Source: Synechococcales cyanobacterium S06
GTDB taxonomy: Bacteria; Cyanobacteriota; Cyanobacteriia; Cyanobacteriales; JAABRE01
Direction: 5' to 3'
Assembly: GCA_011391125.1 (NCBI GenBank)
Contig: JAABRE010000012.1
Coordinates: forward strand, 1 to 64,000
Length of the DNA stretch: 64,000 nucleotides
A program made the position numbers and the translations under genes. Positions 1 through 8,281 of the stretch are shown here, in pieces. The notes under the pieces were generated by a model that saw only the letters and a program-made list of their open reading frames with translations, had not been told where the DNA came from and searched no databases. Within the stretch, counting starts at the first letter, position 1. Each line of letters opens with the position of its first letter.

Positions 1-569
1 GATGGCTATATTTTATTATCTCATTTAAGTTGGGATAATTTTAATGAAGCTTTGTGGTTAGAAACCCAAATAGAAAATTATAAAGACTTAACAGGATTCT
101 ATCCAGAATCCGTCCATGTGGACAAAATTTATCGCAATAGAAACAATCGAAAATTCTGTAAAGATAAAGGTATCAGAATGAGTGGCCCTCCCCTAGGAAG
201 ACCACCTAAAAATATTACCAAAGAAATGAAACAACAATCTCAAAGAGATGAAAGAATTAGAAATGAAATTGAAGGAAAATTTGGACAAGGAAAACGTCGA
301 TTTGGTTTAAACCAAATCATGTCCAAATTATCAGAAACTGCTGAAACTGAAATTGCTATTGCTTTTTTAGTAATGAATCTTAACACCCTGTTAAAAAGGG
401 GTTATTATCTTCTTTTTCATGGTTTTGTTCAAGATCAAAGATTTTTTGCCAATTTAGATTATAAATACTTATATAAAAGACAAAAATTAATAAATAAAAA
501 TTATACTTATTTTTTATTTATTAATTTATCAAAACTGTTTGTTTTTTCATTCACTTATTCAGCAAGCCC
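1..569 (+). mobile_element. Right part of an IS5-like insertion sequence, boundary at about 569
   Basis: The element end is placed at about 569, where transposon sequence (TTATTCAGCAAGCCC, 555-569) meets in-frame thioredoxin codons on the other strand. The last bases probably form the right terminal inverted repeat; the left repeat is outside the window. The bases TAA at the junction could be one copy of a short target duplication, which cannot be checked without the other side. Confidence 0.7.
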
Positions 570-576
570 TAAATAA
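1..576 (+). CDS. IS5-like family transposase, C-terminal part (5' end outside window)
   Basis: The reading frame is open from base 1, so this is the C-terminal part of a DDE transposase. Visible hallmarks are DGYIFLLSHLSWDNFNE at the left edge, the HVDKIYRNRNNR block, IRMSGPPLGRPPK and IEGKFGQGKRRF with its conserved glutamate. These are typical of the IS5-like DDE transposases common in cyanobacteria. The frame runs through the terminal repeat of the element and stops on TAA seven bases inside the neighbouring thioredoxin gene, so the stop is supplied by target DNA. The gene is convergent with that gene. The visible part has no internal stop; whether the whole element is intact cannot be seen. 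Confidence 0.85.
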   Translation, partial: DGYILLSHLSWDNFNEALWLETQIENYKDLTGFYPESVHVDKIYRNRNNRKFCKDKGIRMSGPPLGRPPKNITKEMKQQSQRDERIRNEIEGKFGQGKRRFGLNQIMSKLSETAETEIAIAFLVMNLNTLLKRGYYLLFHGFVQDQRFFANLDYKYLYKRQKLINKNYTYFLFINLSKLFVFSFTYSASPK

Positions 577-807
577 AACCAAAGTTGGCAAAGCTTGAAC
601 CCCATATTGGGAGGCTAACACAGGGTATTTATCGCTGTCAATTTTGACAATTTGCAACTGATTGCCCATTTGAATGTTAACTTGATCCAAAATTTGGGCC
701 ATAAGTTGACAAGGACCGCACCACGTAGCATAAAAATCCACTAATACTGGTTGACTGCTACTTTCTAACATTTCTTGAAAACTAGAAAACTGTTTTTTGA
801 CTGCCAT
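559..807 (-). pseudogene. y-type thioredoxin gene truncated by the IS element
   Basis: The first 79 residues are a good thioredoxin: the WCGPC redox motif after DFYAT, the KIDSDKYP strand and the cis-proline loop ALPTLVLF. The N-terminal MAVKKQFSSFQEML resembles the cyanobacterial y-type/TrxQ group. After LVLF the frame enters the IS end and stops within three codons (RAC), giving 82 residues instead of the usual 105-110. The last beta strand and C-terminal helix are lost, so a stable enzyme is unlikely. The missing 3' end should lie on the far side of the insertion. Truncation is seen directly; loss of function is inferred. Confidence 0.85.
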
Positions 808-866
808 AATAATTAATTCCTTTTTCTTATTTTAAGTGCTAAAGCGCCACCACGAATTAAAATATT

Positions 867-1166
867 TTAAGCTGCAATATTTACCTCTTTTATTAATACA
901 AAAGGCTGCACTATTATTGTCGTAAATTGTGTTTCCGGTTTACCATTCCAATTACTTAACTCTATTTGTAAAGGTTTTCTAATTAATTGTTCACTAATCC
1001 AATGCTGAACTAATAAGGTGTCATCTCTGGCGATCGCCTCACCAACTTTAATTAAATCTAAGTGTTCATTAACTACAATTATCGCATCTCTTTGAGCATG
1101 GGGTTTCAAATCTGACCAAGCAACTTCGGCTATTTCTTCGGCTAATTTTGTGGGAATATCTGACAT
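867..1166 (-). CDS. DUF2288 family protein
   Basis: A 99-residue protein starting MSDIPTKLAEEIAEVAW. A longer in-frame start at 1256 would overlap the 3' end of the upstream ABC ATPase gene and add a non-conserved leader, so the ATG at 1166 is chosen. The segment DLKPHAQRDAIIVVNEHLDL and the middle part VGEAIARDDTLLVQHWI match the small DUF2288 family of cyanobacteria and proteobacteria, whose function is unknown. It lies 16 bases downstream of the transporter ATPase gene on the same strand and is probably its last co-transcribed gene. No catalytic motif is evident. Confidence 0.8.
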   Translation of the reverse strand: MSDIPTKLAEEIAEVAWSDLKPHAQRDAIIVVNEHLDLIKVGEAIARDDTLLVQHWISEQLIRKPLQIELSNWNGKPETQFTTIIVQPFVLIKEVNIAA

Positions 1167-1182
1167 TTTTAAGCTTAATAAA

Positions 1183-1923
1183 TTACAAAATTTGTGAGAG
1201 AAATTTTTGACTTCTTTCCTCTTGAGGATTACTGAAAAACTCGACAGGTGTCGCAATTTCTACTATTTTACCTTCATCCATCAATACTACTCGATCAGCG
1301 ACCTCCCGCGCAAAACCCACTTCATGGGTGACACATACCATCGTCATTCCCGACGTTGCTAAACTCCGCATTGTGTCTAAAACTTCCCTCACCATTTCTG
1401 GATCAAGAGATGAGGTCGGCTCGTCAAACAACATAATTTTGGGTTGCATCGCCAATGCACGGGCGATCGCCACCCGTTGTTGTTGACCTCCTGAAAGTTG
1501 CCCCGGATATTTGTAAGCTTGTTCAATAATACCCACTTTTTCTAATAATTCGAGGGCGATTTCTTGTGCTTGTTTTTTCGTCCAATGACGCACCCAAATC
1601 GGAGCTAAAGTAACATTATCAAGTACAGTTAAATGGGGAAATAAATTAAATTGTTGGAATACCATTCCGATTTCTTTTCTAATTGCTTCGATATTTTTTA
1701 AGTCATGGGATAACGTAATTCCATCTATAATAATACGACCTTTTTGATAAGGTTCTAGTGCGTTAAATGTGCGAATAAAAGTCGATTTTCCTGAACCAGA
1801 TGGTCCCATTATGACGACAACTTCCTGTGTTTTTACTTCGAGGTTTACTCCTCTTAAAACGTGAAAGTTATTGTCGTACCATTTTTCGACATTTTCAGCT
1901 ATGATTAAAAATTCTGGCTTCAT
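1183..1923 (-). CDS. Polar amino-acid ABC transporter ATP-binding protein
   Basis: A 246-residue ATPase of the GlnQ/BztD type, which powers amino-acid import at the cytoplasmic membrane. Walker A is GPSGSGKST at residues 40-48, the Q-loop is [17 protein letters not shown], the signature is LSGGQQQR, Walker B is [13 protein letters not shown] and the switch histidine lies in CVTHEVGFA. Length and motif order are normal. It follows the permease genes of the same leftward cluster, separated from the nearest by about 110 bases that hold a short repeat. Substrate range (acidic, neutral or basic amino acids) cannot be read from the ATPase; the binding protein suggests a Bzt/Aap/NatF-type broad transporter. 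Confidence 0.93.
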   Translation of the reverse strand: MKPEFLIIAENVEKWYDNNFHVLRGVNLEVKTQEVVVIMGPSGSGKSTFIRTFNALEPYQKGRIIIDGITLSHDLKNIEAIRKEIGMVFQQFNLFPHLTVLDNVTLAPIWVRHWTKKQAQEIALELLEKVGIIEQAYKYPGQLSGGQQQRVAIARALAMQPKIMLFDEPTSSLDPEMVREVLDTMRSLATSGMTMVCVTHEVGFAREVADRVVLMDEGKIVEIATPVEFFSNPQEERSQKFLSQIL

Positions 1924-1940
1924 ATATATGTTGTTTTTTT

Positions 1941-2031
1941 CTCACGCAAAGGCGCAAAGACGCAAAGAAGATCGCAAAAAGTTTTTTTATTTTAGTATCT
2001 TCTCACGCAAAGACGCAAAGAAGATCGCAAA
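1941..2031. repeat. Two copies of a CGCAAAGACGCAAAG-type repeat
   Basis: CTCACGCAAAGGCGCAAAG at 1941 and CTCACGCAAAGACGCAAAG at 2002 each continue into AAGATCGCAAA. The unit contains internal GCAAAG(A/G)C steps. It fills the gap between the ATPase and permease genes and touches the permease stop codon. No coding sense is seen. Confidence 0.7.
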
Positions 2032-2033
2032 TT

Positions 2034-3194
2034 TTAATTGTTTTCAACTTTTTTGCTGGCTAATGACATTGTATAGCAAAATATCCAATAAATTAGCGCG
2101 ATAAATAAATAAACTTCGGCATATTTACCAATAAATTTGGGGTTTGCTAATATTGATTGCGATATTCCTAGTAAGTCGATTAATCCGACTATTGCTAATA
2201 GTGAAGTGTCTTTAAATAGGCTTATAAATTGCCCTACAATGGCCGGAATTACGGCTTTTATTGCTTGGGGTAAGATGATCAATGTTAACATTAATGGGGT
2301 GTTTAATCCTAATGCTTTTGCTGCTTCTGTTTGTCCTTTTGGTATTGCTTGAAGTCCGCCCCTGATGTTTTCGGCTAGATACGCTGACGCAAATATTATT
2401 AATCCACAAATTGCCCGAATTACTCGATCTGGCCTTACTTCTGGTGGTAAGATTAAGGGTAACATTACTTGTGCCATGAATAATATACCTATTAATGGTA
2501 AGGCGCGGATTATTTCTATATATCCTATGGATAACCAACGTATTATTGGGAGTTTGCTCTGACGACCTAATGCTAATAATATGCCCAAGGGAAAACAAAT
2601 TACTATACTTATTATGGCGATAAATAATGTTAATAATAACCCACTAAAGTTATCTATTTTTACTGGTTCTAAAAATAAGCCTCCTTCGATTAAACCTGTT
2701 ACTAGAAAAAAGGTTATTACCCAAATTAATGATAACCATTTAGTGAAAAATGAGACTTTACTTAAGTATTTCTGTCCGATAATTCCACTACTTATTATTG
2801 TTATTAATAATCCTAACAGTGTTATTCCTGTTTGTCTGCCTAATGGTAAGCTAATTATTATACTGGTAATGGATATACTGAATATTATGATTAAGTTTTG
2901 TTTGTTAAATAGGTTGGTTTTACTTGAGATTATCCCCCAAGATATTCCTCCTAATATGGTTATTATTGCTAAACTTAAGTAAATTCGCCACAGTAATTTT
3001 ACTGGATATGTTCCTACAAAAAATAATTTTATGTTATCTTTTAATACTGTCCAATCTGCTGTGGTAAATATCCATGTCAATAATCCACTTCCTAGCCAAG
3101 AGATAAATATAACACTAATTATTGTCAAAATACTGTTATACCAAGTATTGAAAAGATTTTTTTTTATCCAATTAATTCCGATATTTTCTAACAT
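2034..3194 (-). CDS. Amino-acid ABC transporter permease (BztC/NatH-like)
   Basis: A 386-residue inner-membrane permease with many hydrophobic helices. The cytoplasmic coupling (EAA) loop reads GLQAIPKGQTEAAKALGLN, followed by PQAIKAVIPAIVGQFISLFKDTSL, both standard for the HisM/GlnP family. The long N-terminal part of about 170 residues with extra helices is typical of the larger permeases of Bzt/Aap/Nat-II-type transporters. It is the distal permease of the operon and starts 13 bases after the Uma2 gene. It should pair with the permease at 3954-5114 to form the membrane channel. Confidence 0.9.
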   Translation of the reverse strand: MLENIGINWIKKNLFNTWYNSILTIISVIFISWLGSGLLTWIFTTADWTVLKDNIKLFFVGTYPVKLLWRIYLSLAIITILGGISWGIISSKTNLFNKQNLIIIFSISITSIIISLPLGRQTGITLLGLLITIISSGIIGQKYLSKVSFFTKWLSLIWVITFFLVTGLIEGGLFLEPVKIDNFSGLLLTLFIAIISIVICFPLGILLALGRQSKLPIIRWLSIGYIEIIRALPLIGILFMAQVMLPLILPPEVRPDRVIRAICGLIIFASAYLAENIRGGLQAIPKGQTEAAKALGLNTPLMLTLIILPQAIKAVIPAIVGQFISLFKDTSLLAIVGLIDLLGISQSILANPKFIGKYAEVYLFIALIYWIFCYTMSLASKKVENN

Positions 3195-3207
3195 TTTTTA
3201 CTTAATT

Positions 3208-3942
3208 TTAGGTTAATAAATCGTCTAGGTTTATTCCTTTTTCTGTTAGAAAAGCTAACAGTTTTTGGTACTTTTGTCTCTCGTTTTTAAGTTCAAAAAT
3301 AGCTTGATCTGCTCTTAATTTTTCCTGTTCTAATTCTAAAGTTGCTTGATCTGCTCTTAATTTTTCCTGTTGTCTAATTTCTTCTAATTCTAAGGTGGTC
3401 ATAAATTTTCGTTCATCTGGATAATATATTACTAATGTTTCGGGTGTTAACTCAAATTTGATTCCTAAAATTGGACTCACCCAATTATTAATTGGTTCGA
3501 TTATTTCTAAAGTATTATTTATCCTTTGAAAACCAGTTAATTCTATTTGATTTTGATCATAAATATAATATTCTTCCACTCCATATTCTTGGTAAAAACG
3601 CATTTTAAACAGCATTTCTTGCCAGGTATTTCCGTTAGCAAATATCTCAAATACCACTTGAGGACTAATATTATTTTCTTCCCATTGTTTATATGATCCT
3701 CGATCGCCTTTTGGTCTTTGGAAGACTACCATAATATCAGGAGCTTTTCTAATGGTATTATTACCTTCGACAGGATACCATAATAAATCACCGGCCACAA
3801 AAATATCGGCATTATTAGCAAATAATATTTCGAGGTTTTCTTTAATAGTAACAATCCATCTAAATTGTTTAGTATTATCGGCCATTGCTGCTCCGTCACT
3901 GTCAGGATAGGTTATGTTTTGAGATGATAATTGTTGTATCAT
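3208..3942 (-). CDS. Uma2 family (DUF820) PD-(D/E)XK-type protein
   Basis: A 244-residue member of the Uma2 family, which is greatly expanded in cyanobacteria and has a restriction-endonuclease-like fold. The likely active-site elements are the aspartate in APDIMVVFQRP, the glutamate in VVFEIF, and the lysine in LFKMRFYQEYGVEEYY. The C-terminus is a charged coiled coil with the near-repeat EQEKLRADQA occurring twice. It sits between the two permease genes of an amino-acid transporter with gaps of only 11 and 13 bases, so it is probably co-transcribed with them. No function in transport is known; an inserted gene is the simplest reading. Confidence 0.88.
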   Translation of the reverse strand: MIQQLSSQNITYPDSDGAAMADNTKQFRWIVTIKENLEILFANNADIFVAGDLLWYPVEGNNTIRKAPDIMVVFQRPKGDRGSYKQWEENNISPQVVFEIFANGNTWQEMLFKMRFYQEYGVEEYYIYDQNQIELTGFQRINNTLEIIEPINNWVSPILGIKFELTPETLVIYYPDERKFMTTLELEEIRQQEKLRADQATLELEQEKLRADQAIFELKNERQKYQKLLAFLTEKGINLDDLLT

Positions 3943-3953
3943 AATAACTTATT

Positions 3954-5114
3954 TTACCTCTCTTTTATCTGTACTAAACGATTAAAAATATTCATAATTG
4001 ATGAAATAATTAGGTTAATTATTAGATAGGTTGTCATTACTATTAATAACATTTCTATCGCTTTACCTGTTTGATTTGAGGTGGTATTTGCGACAGCATA
4101 AATATCATTATAACCGATGGCCACGGCCAAACTTGAATTTTTAGCGAGGTTAACAAATTCGCTGGTTAATGGTGGAATTATCACCCTTAATGCTTGGGGA
4201 AATATCACCAATTGCAGGATTAAACCTGACTTTAATCCTAATGCTTTCGCTGCTTCTGTTTGTCCTTTATCTACTGATTGAATTCCTGCTCTGACTATTT
4301 CGGCGATAAAAGCTGCGGTATAAAATGTTAAGCCAAATAAAATGGTAGCAAATTCAGGAGATAAATTTAAACCCCCTTTTATGAAACCAATTTGTGCATT
4401 TAATTGGGGGATTTTCCAGTCTAAACCAAAGATTAAAATTAACAAAGAGAAGACAGAAAGTCCGAGGATAATATAAAGCAAATTTTTCCCTGACTTGGCC
4501 TCATTTTCGATAAGTTTAAGACGTTTCCACCACAACAAAAGGCTAACAATAATACTAATAAATATCAAAGCTAAGGATAACCAAGTTTTCGTAGTATTCT
4601 CTGGCCAAGGAATATCCATCCCCCGATTACTCAGATAAATAGAGTTAAGAAAAGTCAGAGGATTCTCGATTTTAGGTAATTTTAAAAATACGGCAAAATA
4701 CCAGCAAAATAGTTGCAATAATAGGGGAGTATTTCGCAAAGTCTGCACATAAATTGAGCTAATCTGGCGCACTAACCAATTATCAGATAAGCGTCCAATC
4801 CCAATCATAATACCTAAAAATGTAGCCAGAATAATTCCGATCAATAACACTCGTAATGTATTCAGTAATCCTACTAAAATTGCTTTACTATAAGGATCAG
4901 TTGATTGATAAGTTATAACTTTATCACCAATATTAAAAGAAGCAGGGCGATCGAGAAAATCAAAGCCAAATTTGATCCCTAATTGTTCTAAATTCTGGTT
5001 CAAATTATTGCCAAAATAACTAATAATTATTAACAAAATAATTACGATTAGAACTTGTCCCGCCATTTGCCAAAAACGCTCATCTCGCCATAATGGTGTT
5101 TTTTCTTCATTCAT
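3954..5114 (-). CDS. Amino-acid ABC transporter permease (BztB/NatG-like)
   Basis: A 386-residue membrane protein. The EAA loop is IQSVDKGQTEAAKALGLKSG followed by FPQALRVIIPPLTSEFVNLAKNSSL, and the N-terminal core has LRNTPLLLQLFCWYFAVF, a standard permease signature. The large periplasmic region around residues 150-180 and its size match the BztB/AapQ/NatG group. It is the proximal permease of the leftward operon. The start codon lies inside the first copy of an 82-83 base tandem repeat, so nearly identical start sequences occur twice more upstream. Confidence 0.9.
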   Translation of the reverse strand: MNEEKTPLWRDERFWQMAGQVLIVIILLIIISYFGNNLNQNLEQLGIKFGFDFLDRPASFNIGDKVITYQSTDPYSKAILVGLLNTLRVLLIGIILATFLGIMIGIGRLSDNWLVRQISSIYVQTLRNTPLLLQLFCWYFAVFLKLPKIENPLTFLNSIYLSNRGMDIPWPENTTKTWLSLALIFISIIVSLLLWWKRLKLIENEAKSGKNLLYIILGLSVFSLLILIFGLDWKIPQLNAQIGFIKGGLNLSPEFATILFGLTFYTAAFIAEIVRAGIQSVDKGQTEAAKALGLKSGLILQLVIFPQALRVIIPPLTSEFVNLAKNSSLAVAIGYNDIYAVANTTSNQTGKAIEMLLIVMTTYLIINLIISSIMNIFNRLVQIKER

Positions 5115-5345
5115 TAGTAAATCTTGGTTATTTGTGGTTATTGGTTCGTTGTTGATGCTCTAGCCCAAGAAAAAGATAATATTTTTTCTTCATTCATTAG
5201 TAAATCGGGGTTATTTGTGGTTATTGGTTCGTTGTTGGGCTTTAGCCCCACAAAAAGATAACATTTTTTCTTCATTCATTAGTAAATCGGGGTTATTTGT
5301 GGTTATTGGTTCGTTGTTGATGCTCTAGCCCCACAAAAAGAAAGC
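5099..5345. repeat. Three tandem copies of an 82-83 base unit carrying the permease start codon
   Basis: TTTTTTCTTCATTCATTAGT begins at 5099, 5182 and 5264, each followed by TAAATC, GGTTATTTGTGGTTATTGG and a variable TTCGTTGTTG...TAGCCC core. On the minus strand each unit contains ATGAATGAAGAAAAAA. Only the first copy is the true start of the permease gene; the other two open frames of 19 and 23 codons ending in stops. The TTCGTTGTTG core resembles the middle of the 128-base MITE family found elsewhere in the window. Confidence 0.85.
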
Positions 5346-5361
5346 ACAACAACGAAAATTA

Positions 5362-6423
5362 TTATCTGAAAGGAGGAGAATATAATAAACCACCTTCTGT
5401 CCATAATTTATTCGGACCGCGTTCTAATTGAAAAGGTTTGCCAATGTTGCGATCGTAAATTTCGCCATAATTGCCGACGTGCTTAATTATTCGAGCGGTA
5501 AAATCGTTAGGTAATCCCATATCTGTGCCTAATTGACCTTCTAAACCCAAAAAACGCCGAATGCTGGGATCTTCGGTATTGGTAAAAGTAGCCAGATTTT
5601 TTGAATTGATGCCAAATTCTTCGGCTTGAATTAAGGAGAAGGTTACCCATTTAACGGTATCAAACCAAGGTGAATCACCATTTACCACCATGGGAGCTAA
5701 AGGTTCTTTGGAAAGTACCATATCTAAGACGACATGATCCCCCGGATTTGGCAGAATGGCGCGACGAGCAACCAGTTGGGAGCGGTCGGAAGTCGCAGCA
5801 TCGCAACGTCCTTCTTGATAAGCAGCATAAATAGCATCAGCATCGTCAAATACGACGGGAATATAGCTTAAACCTAGTTTGCGCATTTGATCAGTCAGGT
5901 TTAATTCTGTGGTTGTCCCAGACTGCACACAAACGGATTTATTACTCAAGTCGTCTAAAGACTTAACCCCACTAGCTTTAGTGGCCATGATTCCTTGACC
6001 ATCATAAAAGGTGGTGGGAGCAAATTCCATGCCGACGGAGGTATCTCGACTAATTGTCCAAGTTGTGTTCCGGGCGAGAAGGTCAACTTCCCCCGATTGA
6101 ACAGCCGTGAAACGCTCCTGAGCGCTCAAATTACGGTATTCCACCTTGGTTGGATCATCAAATAAAGCCGCAGCGACAGCTTTGCAGATATCTACATCCA
6201 TGCCAGAATATTGACCGTTTTGATCGACAAAACTAAAGCCAGGCAATTGACCATTAACTCCACAAATTAATTTTCCACGAGTTTTCACCGTATCTAAACG
6301 ACTATTGGTGGCCGTTGGTTTAGTTTCTGTCTTGGTAGTATTAGTAGGTTGAGTACAAGCTGTTAAAGCCGTTACTAAGATCAACAGAGTTAAGAGGAGA
6401 AAATTTCCTTTATTTTTAAACAT
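5362..6423 (-). CDS. Amino-acid ABC transporter substrate-binding lipoprotein (BztA/AapJ/NatF-like)
   Basis: A 353-residue periplasmic binding protein. The N-terminus has a lipoprotein signal with lipobox LTAC at about residues 20-23, then a Thr-rich linker. The mature part shows the family-3 pattern LDTVKTRGKLICGVNGQLPG, GMDVDICKAVAAALFDD, LARNTTWTISRD and a C-terminal domain around VVNGDSPWFDTVKWV. These features fit the AapJ/BztA group for acidic and neutral amino acids. It is the first gene of the operon, about 250 bases ahead of the permease because tandem repeats lie between them. Exact ligand is not predictable from sequence alone. Confidence 0.93.
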   Translation of the reverse strand: MFKNKGNFLLLTLLILVTALTACTQPTNTTKTETKPTATNSRLDTVKTRGKLICGVNGQLPGFSFVDQNGQYSGMDVDICKAVAAALFDDPTKVEYRNLSAQERFTAVQSGEVDLLARNTTWTISRDTSVGMEFAPTTFYDGQGIMATKASGVKSLDDLSNKSVCVQSGTTTELNLTDQMRKLGLSYIPVVFDDADAIYAAYQEGRCDAATSDRSQLVARRAILPNPGDHVVLDMVLSKEPLAPMVVNGDSPWFDTVKWVTFSLIQAEEFGINSKNLATFTNTEDPSIRRFLGLEGQLGTDMGLPNDFTARIIKHVGNYGEIYDRNIGKPFQLERGPNKLWTEGGLLYSPPFR

Positions 6424-6893
6424 GATTAAATTTTAGTTCTTTAATTTGTCAAAGATTAGCACATTATCTTCTGGTTATTATTTATTAAGTTGTTTCTTGT
6501 TTGTCTATTCTAAAATATTTCTTAATCTAAATTAAGGTAATTATTTGCCTAAAACTTAATAAATAGCAGTAAAAAAAGGCTTAATTTCTATGTTTGGTAA
6601 ATCCATTTATAGCATTTTTAGTTGCTATTTTGCTTCTTTTTTCCCCCCTCTCCCTTTGGGATGAGGGGGGTTGGGGGGTGAGGGTATATAACACTGAATC
6701 AGAAAATGCTATATGATTATATAATAATAAATGCTTAAACAAAGGGAAAAATCTCCCTCGCCTAAGCACATTTTAGGTAGTTTGTCAAGAGGTAATTCAG
6801 TTATCAGTTATCAGTTATCAGTAGGGGTTAACGGCCGTTAACCCTTACACTAGACTAAATACAGTAGCTTCAGCAATTGTTAATTGTTAATTG
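6424..6893. other. Repeat-filled intergenic region
   Basis: No credible gene is present. From left to right it holds the AT-rich upstream region of the binding-protein gene, a MITE-like element (6608-6713), a CAGTTAT heptamer run (about 6797-6817), a perfect palindrome around GGGTTAACGGCCGTTAACCC (about 6826-6845) and a GTTAATT heptamer run ending in the rlmB stop codon. Confidence 0.7.
6608..6713. mobile_element. MITE-like element, family B, copy 1
   Basis: About 106 bases bounded by TATAGCATTTT and AAAATGCTATA, which are inverted copies. The core is CCCCTCTCCCTTTGGGATGA followed by a G-rich GGGGGGTTGGGGGGTGAGGG stretch. Copies with the same ends and core occur at 32000-32106 and 44169-44266. 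No coding capacity; movement would need a transposase in trans. Confidence 0.75.
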
Positions 6894-6899
6894 TTAATT
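6797..6899. repeat. Heptamer repeats and palindrome
   Basis: CAGTTAT repeated in tandem from about 6797, and GTTAATT in tandem at about 6878-6899, are short tandemly repeated repetitive sequences of the kind described in cyanobacteria. Between them lies the palindrome GGGTTAACGGCCGTTAACCC. The last heptamer includes the TAA stop of rlmB read on the minus strand. Confidence 0.7.
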
Positions 6900-7787
6900 C
6901 ATTTTAATTTGGTTGCCTAAACGTTGACGATGAATTTCATAAAGGGCGATCGCCGTGGCCACGGAAGCATTAAGACTGGGGGTTTTACCCTTGAGGGGGA
7001 TGGAAACGAGGAAATCGCAGTTACGTTGAGTTAACATACTCAAGCCCTCGCCTTCTGCGCCAACCACTAAGCCGATCGCCCCGTCAAATTTAACGCTAGG
7101 TAAGGATTTATTGGCCTCGGAAGCTGTACCATAAATCCAGAAACCGGCTTCTTTCAAGTCTTCTAAAGCGCGACTCAAGTTGACGACTCTAGCTACATTG
7201 AAATTTTCCAAAGCTCCCGCAGCTACTTTCATCACCGTTGACGTAACTCCCACGGCACGACGTTGGGGAATAACCAAACCTTGCATTCCTAAAGCTTCAG
7301 CAGTTCTAATAATTGCTCCCAAATTGTGGGGGTCGGTGATTCCGTCAGCAATAATAATGACGGGGGAATCACTGGATGCCTTAGCTTTACTAATCAGATC
7401 ATCCAATTCTAAATAGGAATAGGGAGCCACTTGAACCGCTACACCTTGGTGATTAGCACCGTTAGTAATTTGATTTAAACGCAGGAGGTCAACTTCATCA
7501 ATGACAGCACCATTGGCTTTTGCCTCCGTAATCAGACTATGAAAACGGTGATCATGTTTGAGTTTAGCGGTAATCCAAATGCGGTTCAAATTGCGATCGC
7601 TGTTCAATACCGCCAACACGGAATGAAGACCATAAACTAAATCATTATCAGTGTCAGACTCCTCCGAAGGTTGACTGGGTTTAAAGGAAGAGGGAGCAGA
7701 CAGGTTTTTCAAAGGTTTAACCATCTGGTGAGATGGATTAAGTTTGGGTTTAGAAGGACCTGTTTTGGGTGTAGGGGGTTTGACCAT
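6894..7787 (-). CDS. rlmB: 23S rRNA (guanosine-2'-O-)-methyltransferase RlmB
   Basis: A 297-residue SpoU/TrmH-family (SPOUT) enzyme that uses SAM to methylate a ribose in 23S rRNA. After a basic, proline-rich N-terminal tail of about 45 residues comes the substrate-binding domain ([20 protein letters not shown]). The catalytic domain has [31 protein letters not shown] and [18 protein letters not shown], the three conserved SPOUT motifs. It starts four bases after the mrnC stop codon; this mrnC-rlmB pairing is also found in Firmicutes. The final stop codon lies in a heptamer repeat. Confidence 0.93.
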   Translation of the reverse strand: MVKPPTPKTGPSKPKLNPSHQMVKPLKNLSAPSSFKPSQPSEESDTDNDLVYGLHSVLAVLNSDRNLNRIWITAKLKHDHRFHSLITEAKANGAVIDEVDLLRLNQITNGANHQGVAVQVAPYSYLELDDLISKAKASSDSPVIIIADGITDPHNLGAIIRTAEALGMQGLVIPQRRAVGVTSTVMKVAAGALENFNVARVVNLSRALEDLKEAGFWIYGTASEANKSLPSVKFDGAIGLVVGAEGEGLSMLTQRNCDFLVSIPLKGKTPSLNASVATAIALYEIHRQRLGNQIKMN

Positions 7788-7791
7788 GGGT

Positions 7792-8184
7792 TTAAACTTG
7801 TTCTAATTCTAAGTGGGATAATAACTGATCTAAGCGTTCTTGGTCAGTAAGATAAAGATAACCAATTAAAGCTTCTAAACTGGTAGCTTGTTGATAAATT
7901 TCAGGAGCTAACCGTCGCGGACCTTTGGTTGCTGCATTTCTACCACGACGGAGCAGGTCTTTTTCTGTCTCAGTCAAGTATTGTTCAAGGGTTAACAGTT
8001 GATTAGCTTGTGTTTCCGCTTTCACTTGAGTTACTACTTGTTTATGATAATCAGACATCCGCGCTCTAGGCAAGAGGTAACGGCTTCTAATATATAATTC
8101 ATAAACAGCATCACCAATATAAGCTAAATAAACCGGTGTTAATTGTTGTATTTCAGAAGTGGTTAATTTCCCTGTTTTGAGCAT
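7792..8184 (-). CDS. mrnC: Mini-ribonuclease III (MrnC)
   Basis: A 130-residue protein consisting of an RNase III catalytic domain without a double-stranded RNA-binding domain. The helix [18 protein letters not shown] carries the conserved catalytic acidic residue, and [11 protein letters not shown] is the typical family motif. MrnC matures 23S rRNA in Bacillus; in cyanobacteria the same role is probable. It is directly upstream of rlmB, another 23S rRNA enzyme, with a four-base gap, so the pair forms a small rRNA-maturation operon. Confidence 0.92.
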   Translation of the reverse strand: MLKTGKLTTSEIQQLTPVYLAYIGDAVYELYIRSRYLLPRARMSDYHKQVVTQVKAETQANQLLTLEQYLTETEKDLLRRGRNAATKGPRRLAPEIYQQATSLEALIGYLYLTDQERLDQLLSHLELEQV

Positions 8185-8207
8185 TTAATTATTTTATACA
8201 TGGGCAA

Positions 8208-8269
8208 GGTGGGCAGTTTTTTGAGAAATTTAGGCTAAGTTATTTAAGTTTAAATTAAAACTGCCCACC
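8208..8269. repeat. Inverted repeat GGTGGGCAGTTTT / AAAACTGCCCACC
   Basis: Two 13-base arms separated by about 36 AT-rich bases, in the gap between the methyltransferase and mrnC genes. Similar GGTGGGCA/TGCCCACC hairpins occur at 61031-61088 and, less perfectly, near 55023-55070, so this is a recurring intergenic hairpin. It may end the methyltransferase transcript. Confidence 0.6.
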
Positions 8270-8281
8270 CTACATTTATTA

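Noticed and set aside
1928-1952. Strong promoter before the transporter ATPase
   Set aside because: The gap is only repeat DNA with no recognisable -35/-10 pair; co-transcription from upstream is simpler.
1871-2104. 77-codon open frame between the ATPase and permease genes
   Set aside because: It is made of the CGCAAAGACGCAAAG repeat and overlaps both real genes in antisense.
5099-5345. CRISPR array
   Set aside because: Three direct repeats of 82-83 bases have no distinct spacers; the whole unit is repeated, so it is a tandem duplication.
6581-6769. 62-codon open frame on the minus strand
   Set aside because: It reads through a family B MITE and is an artefact of the repeat.
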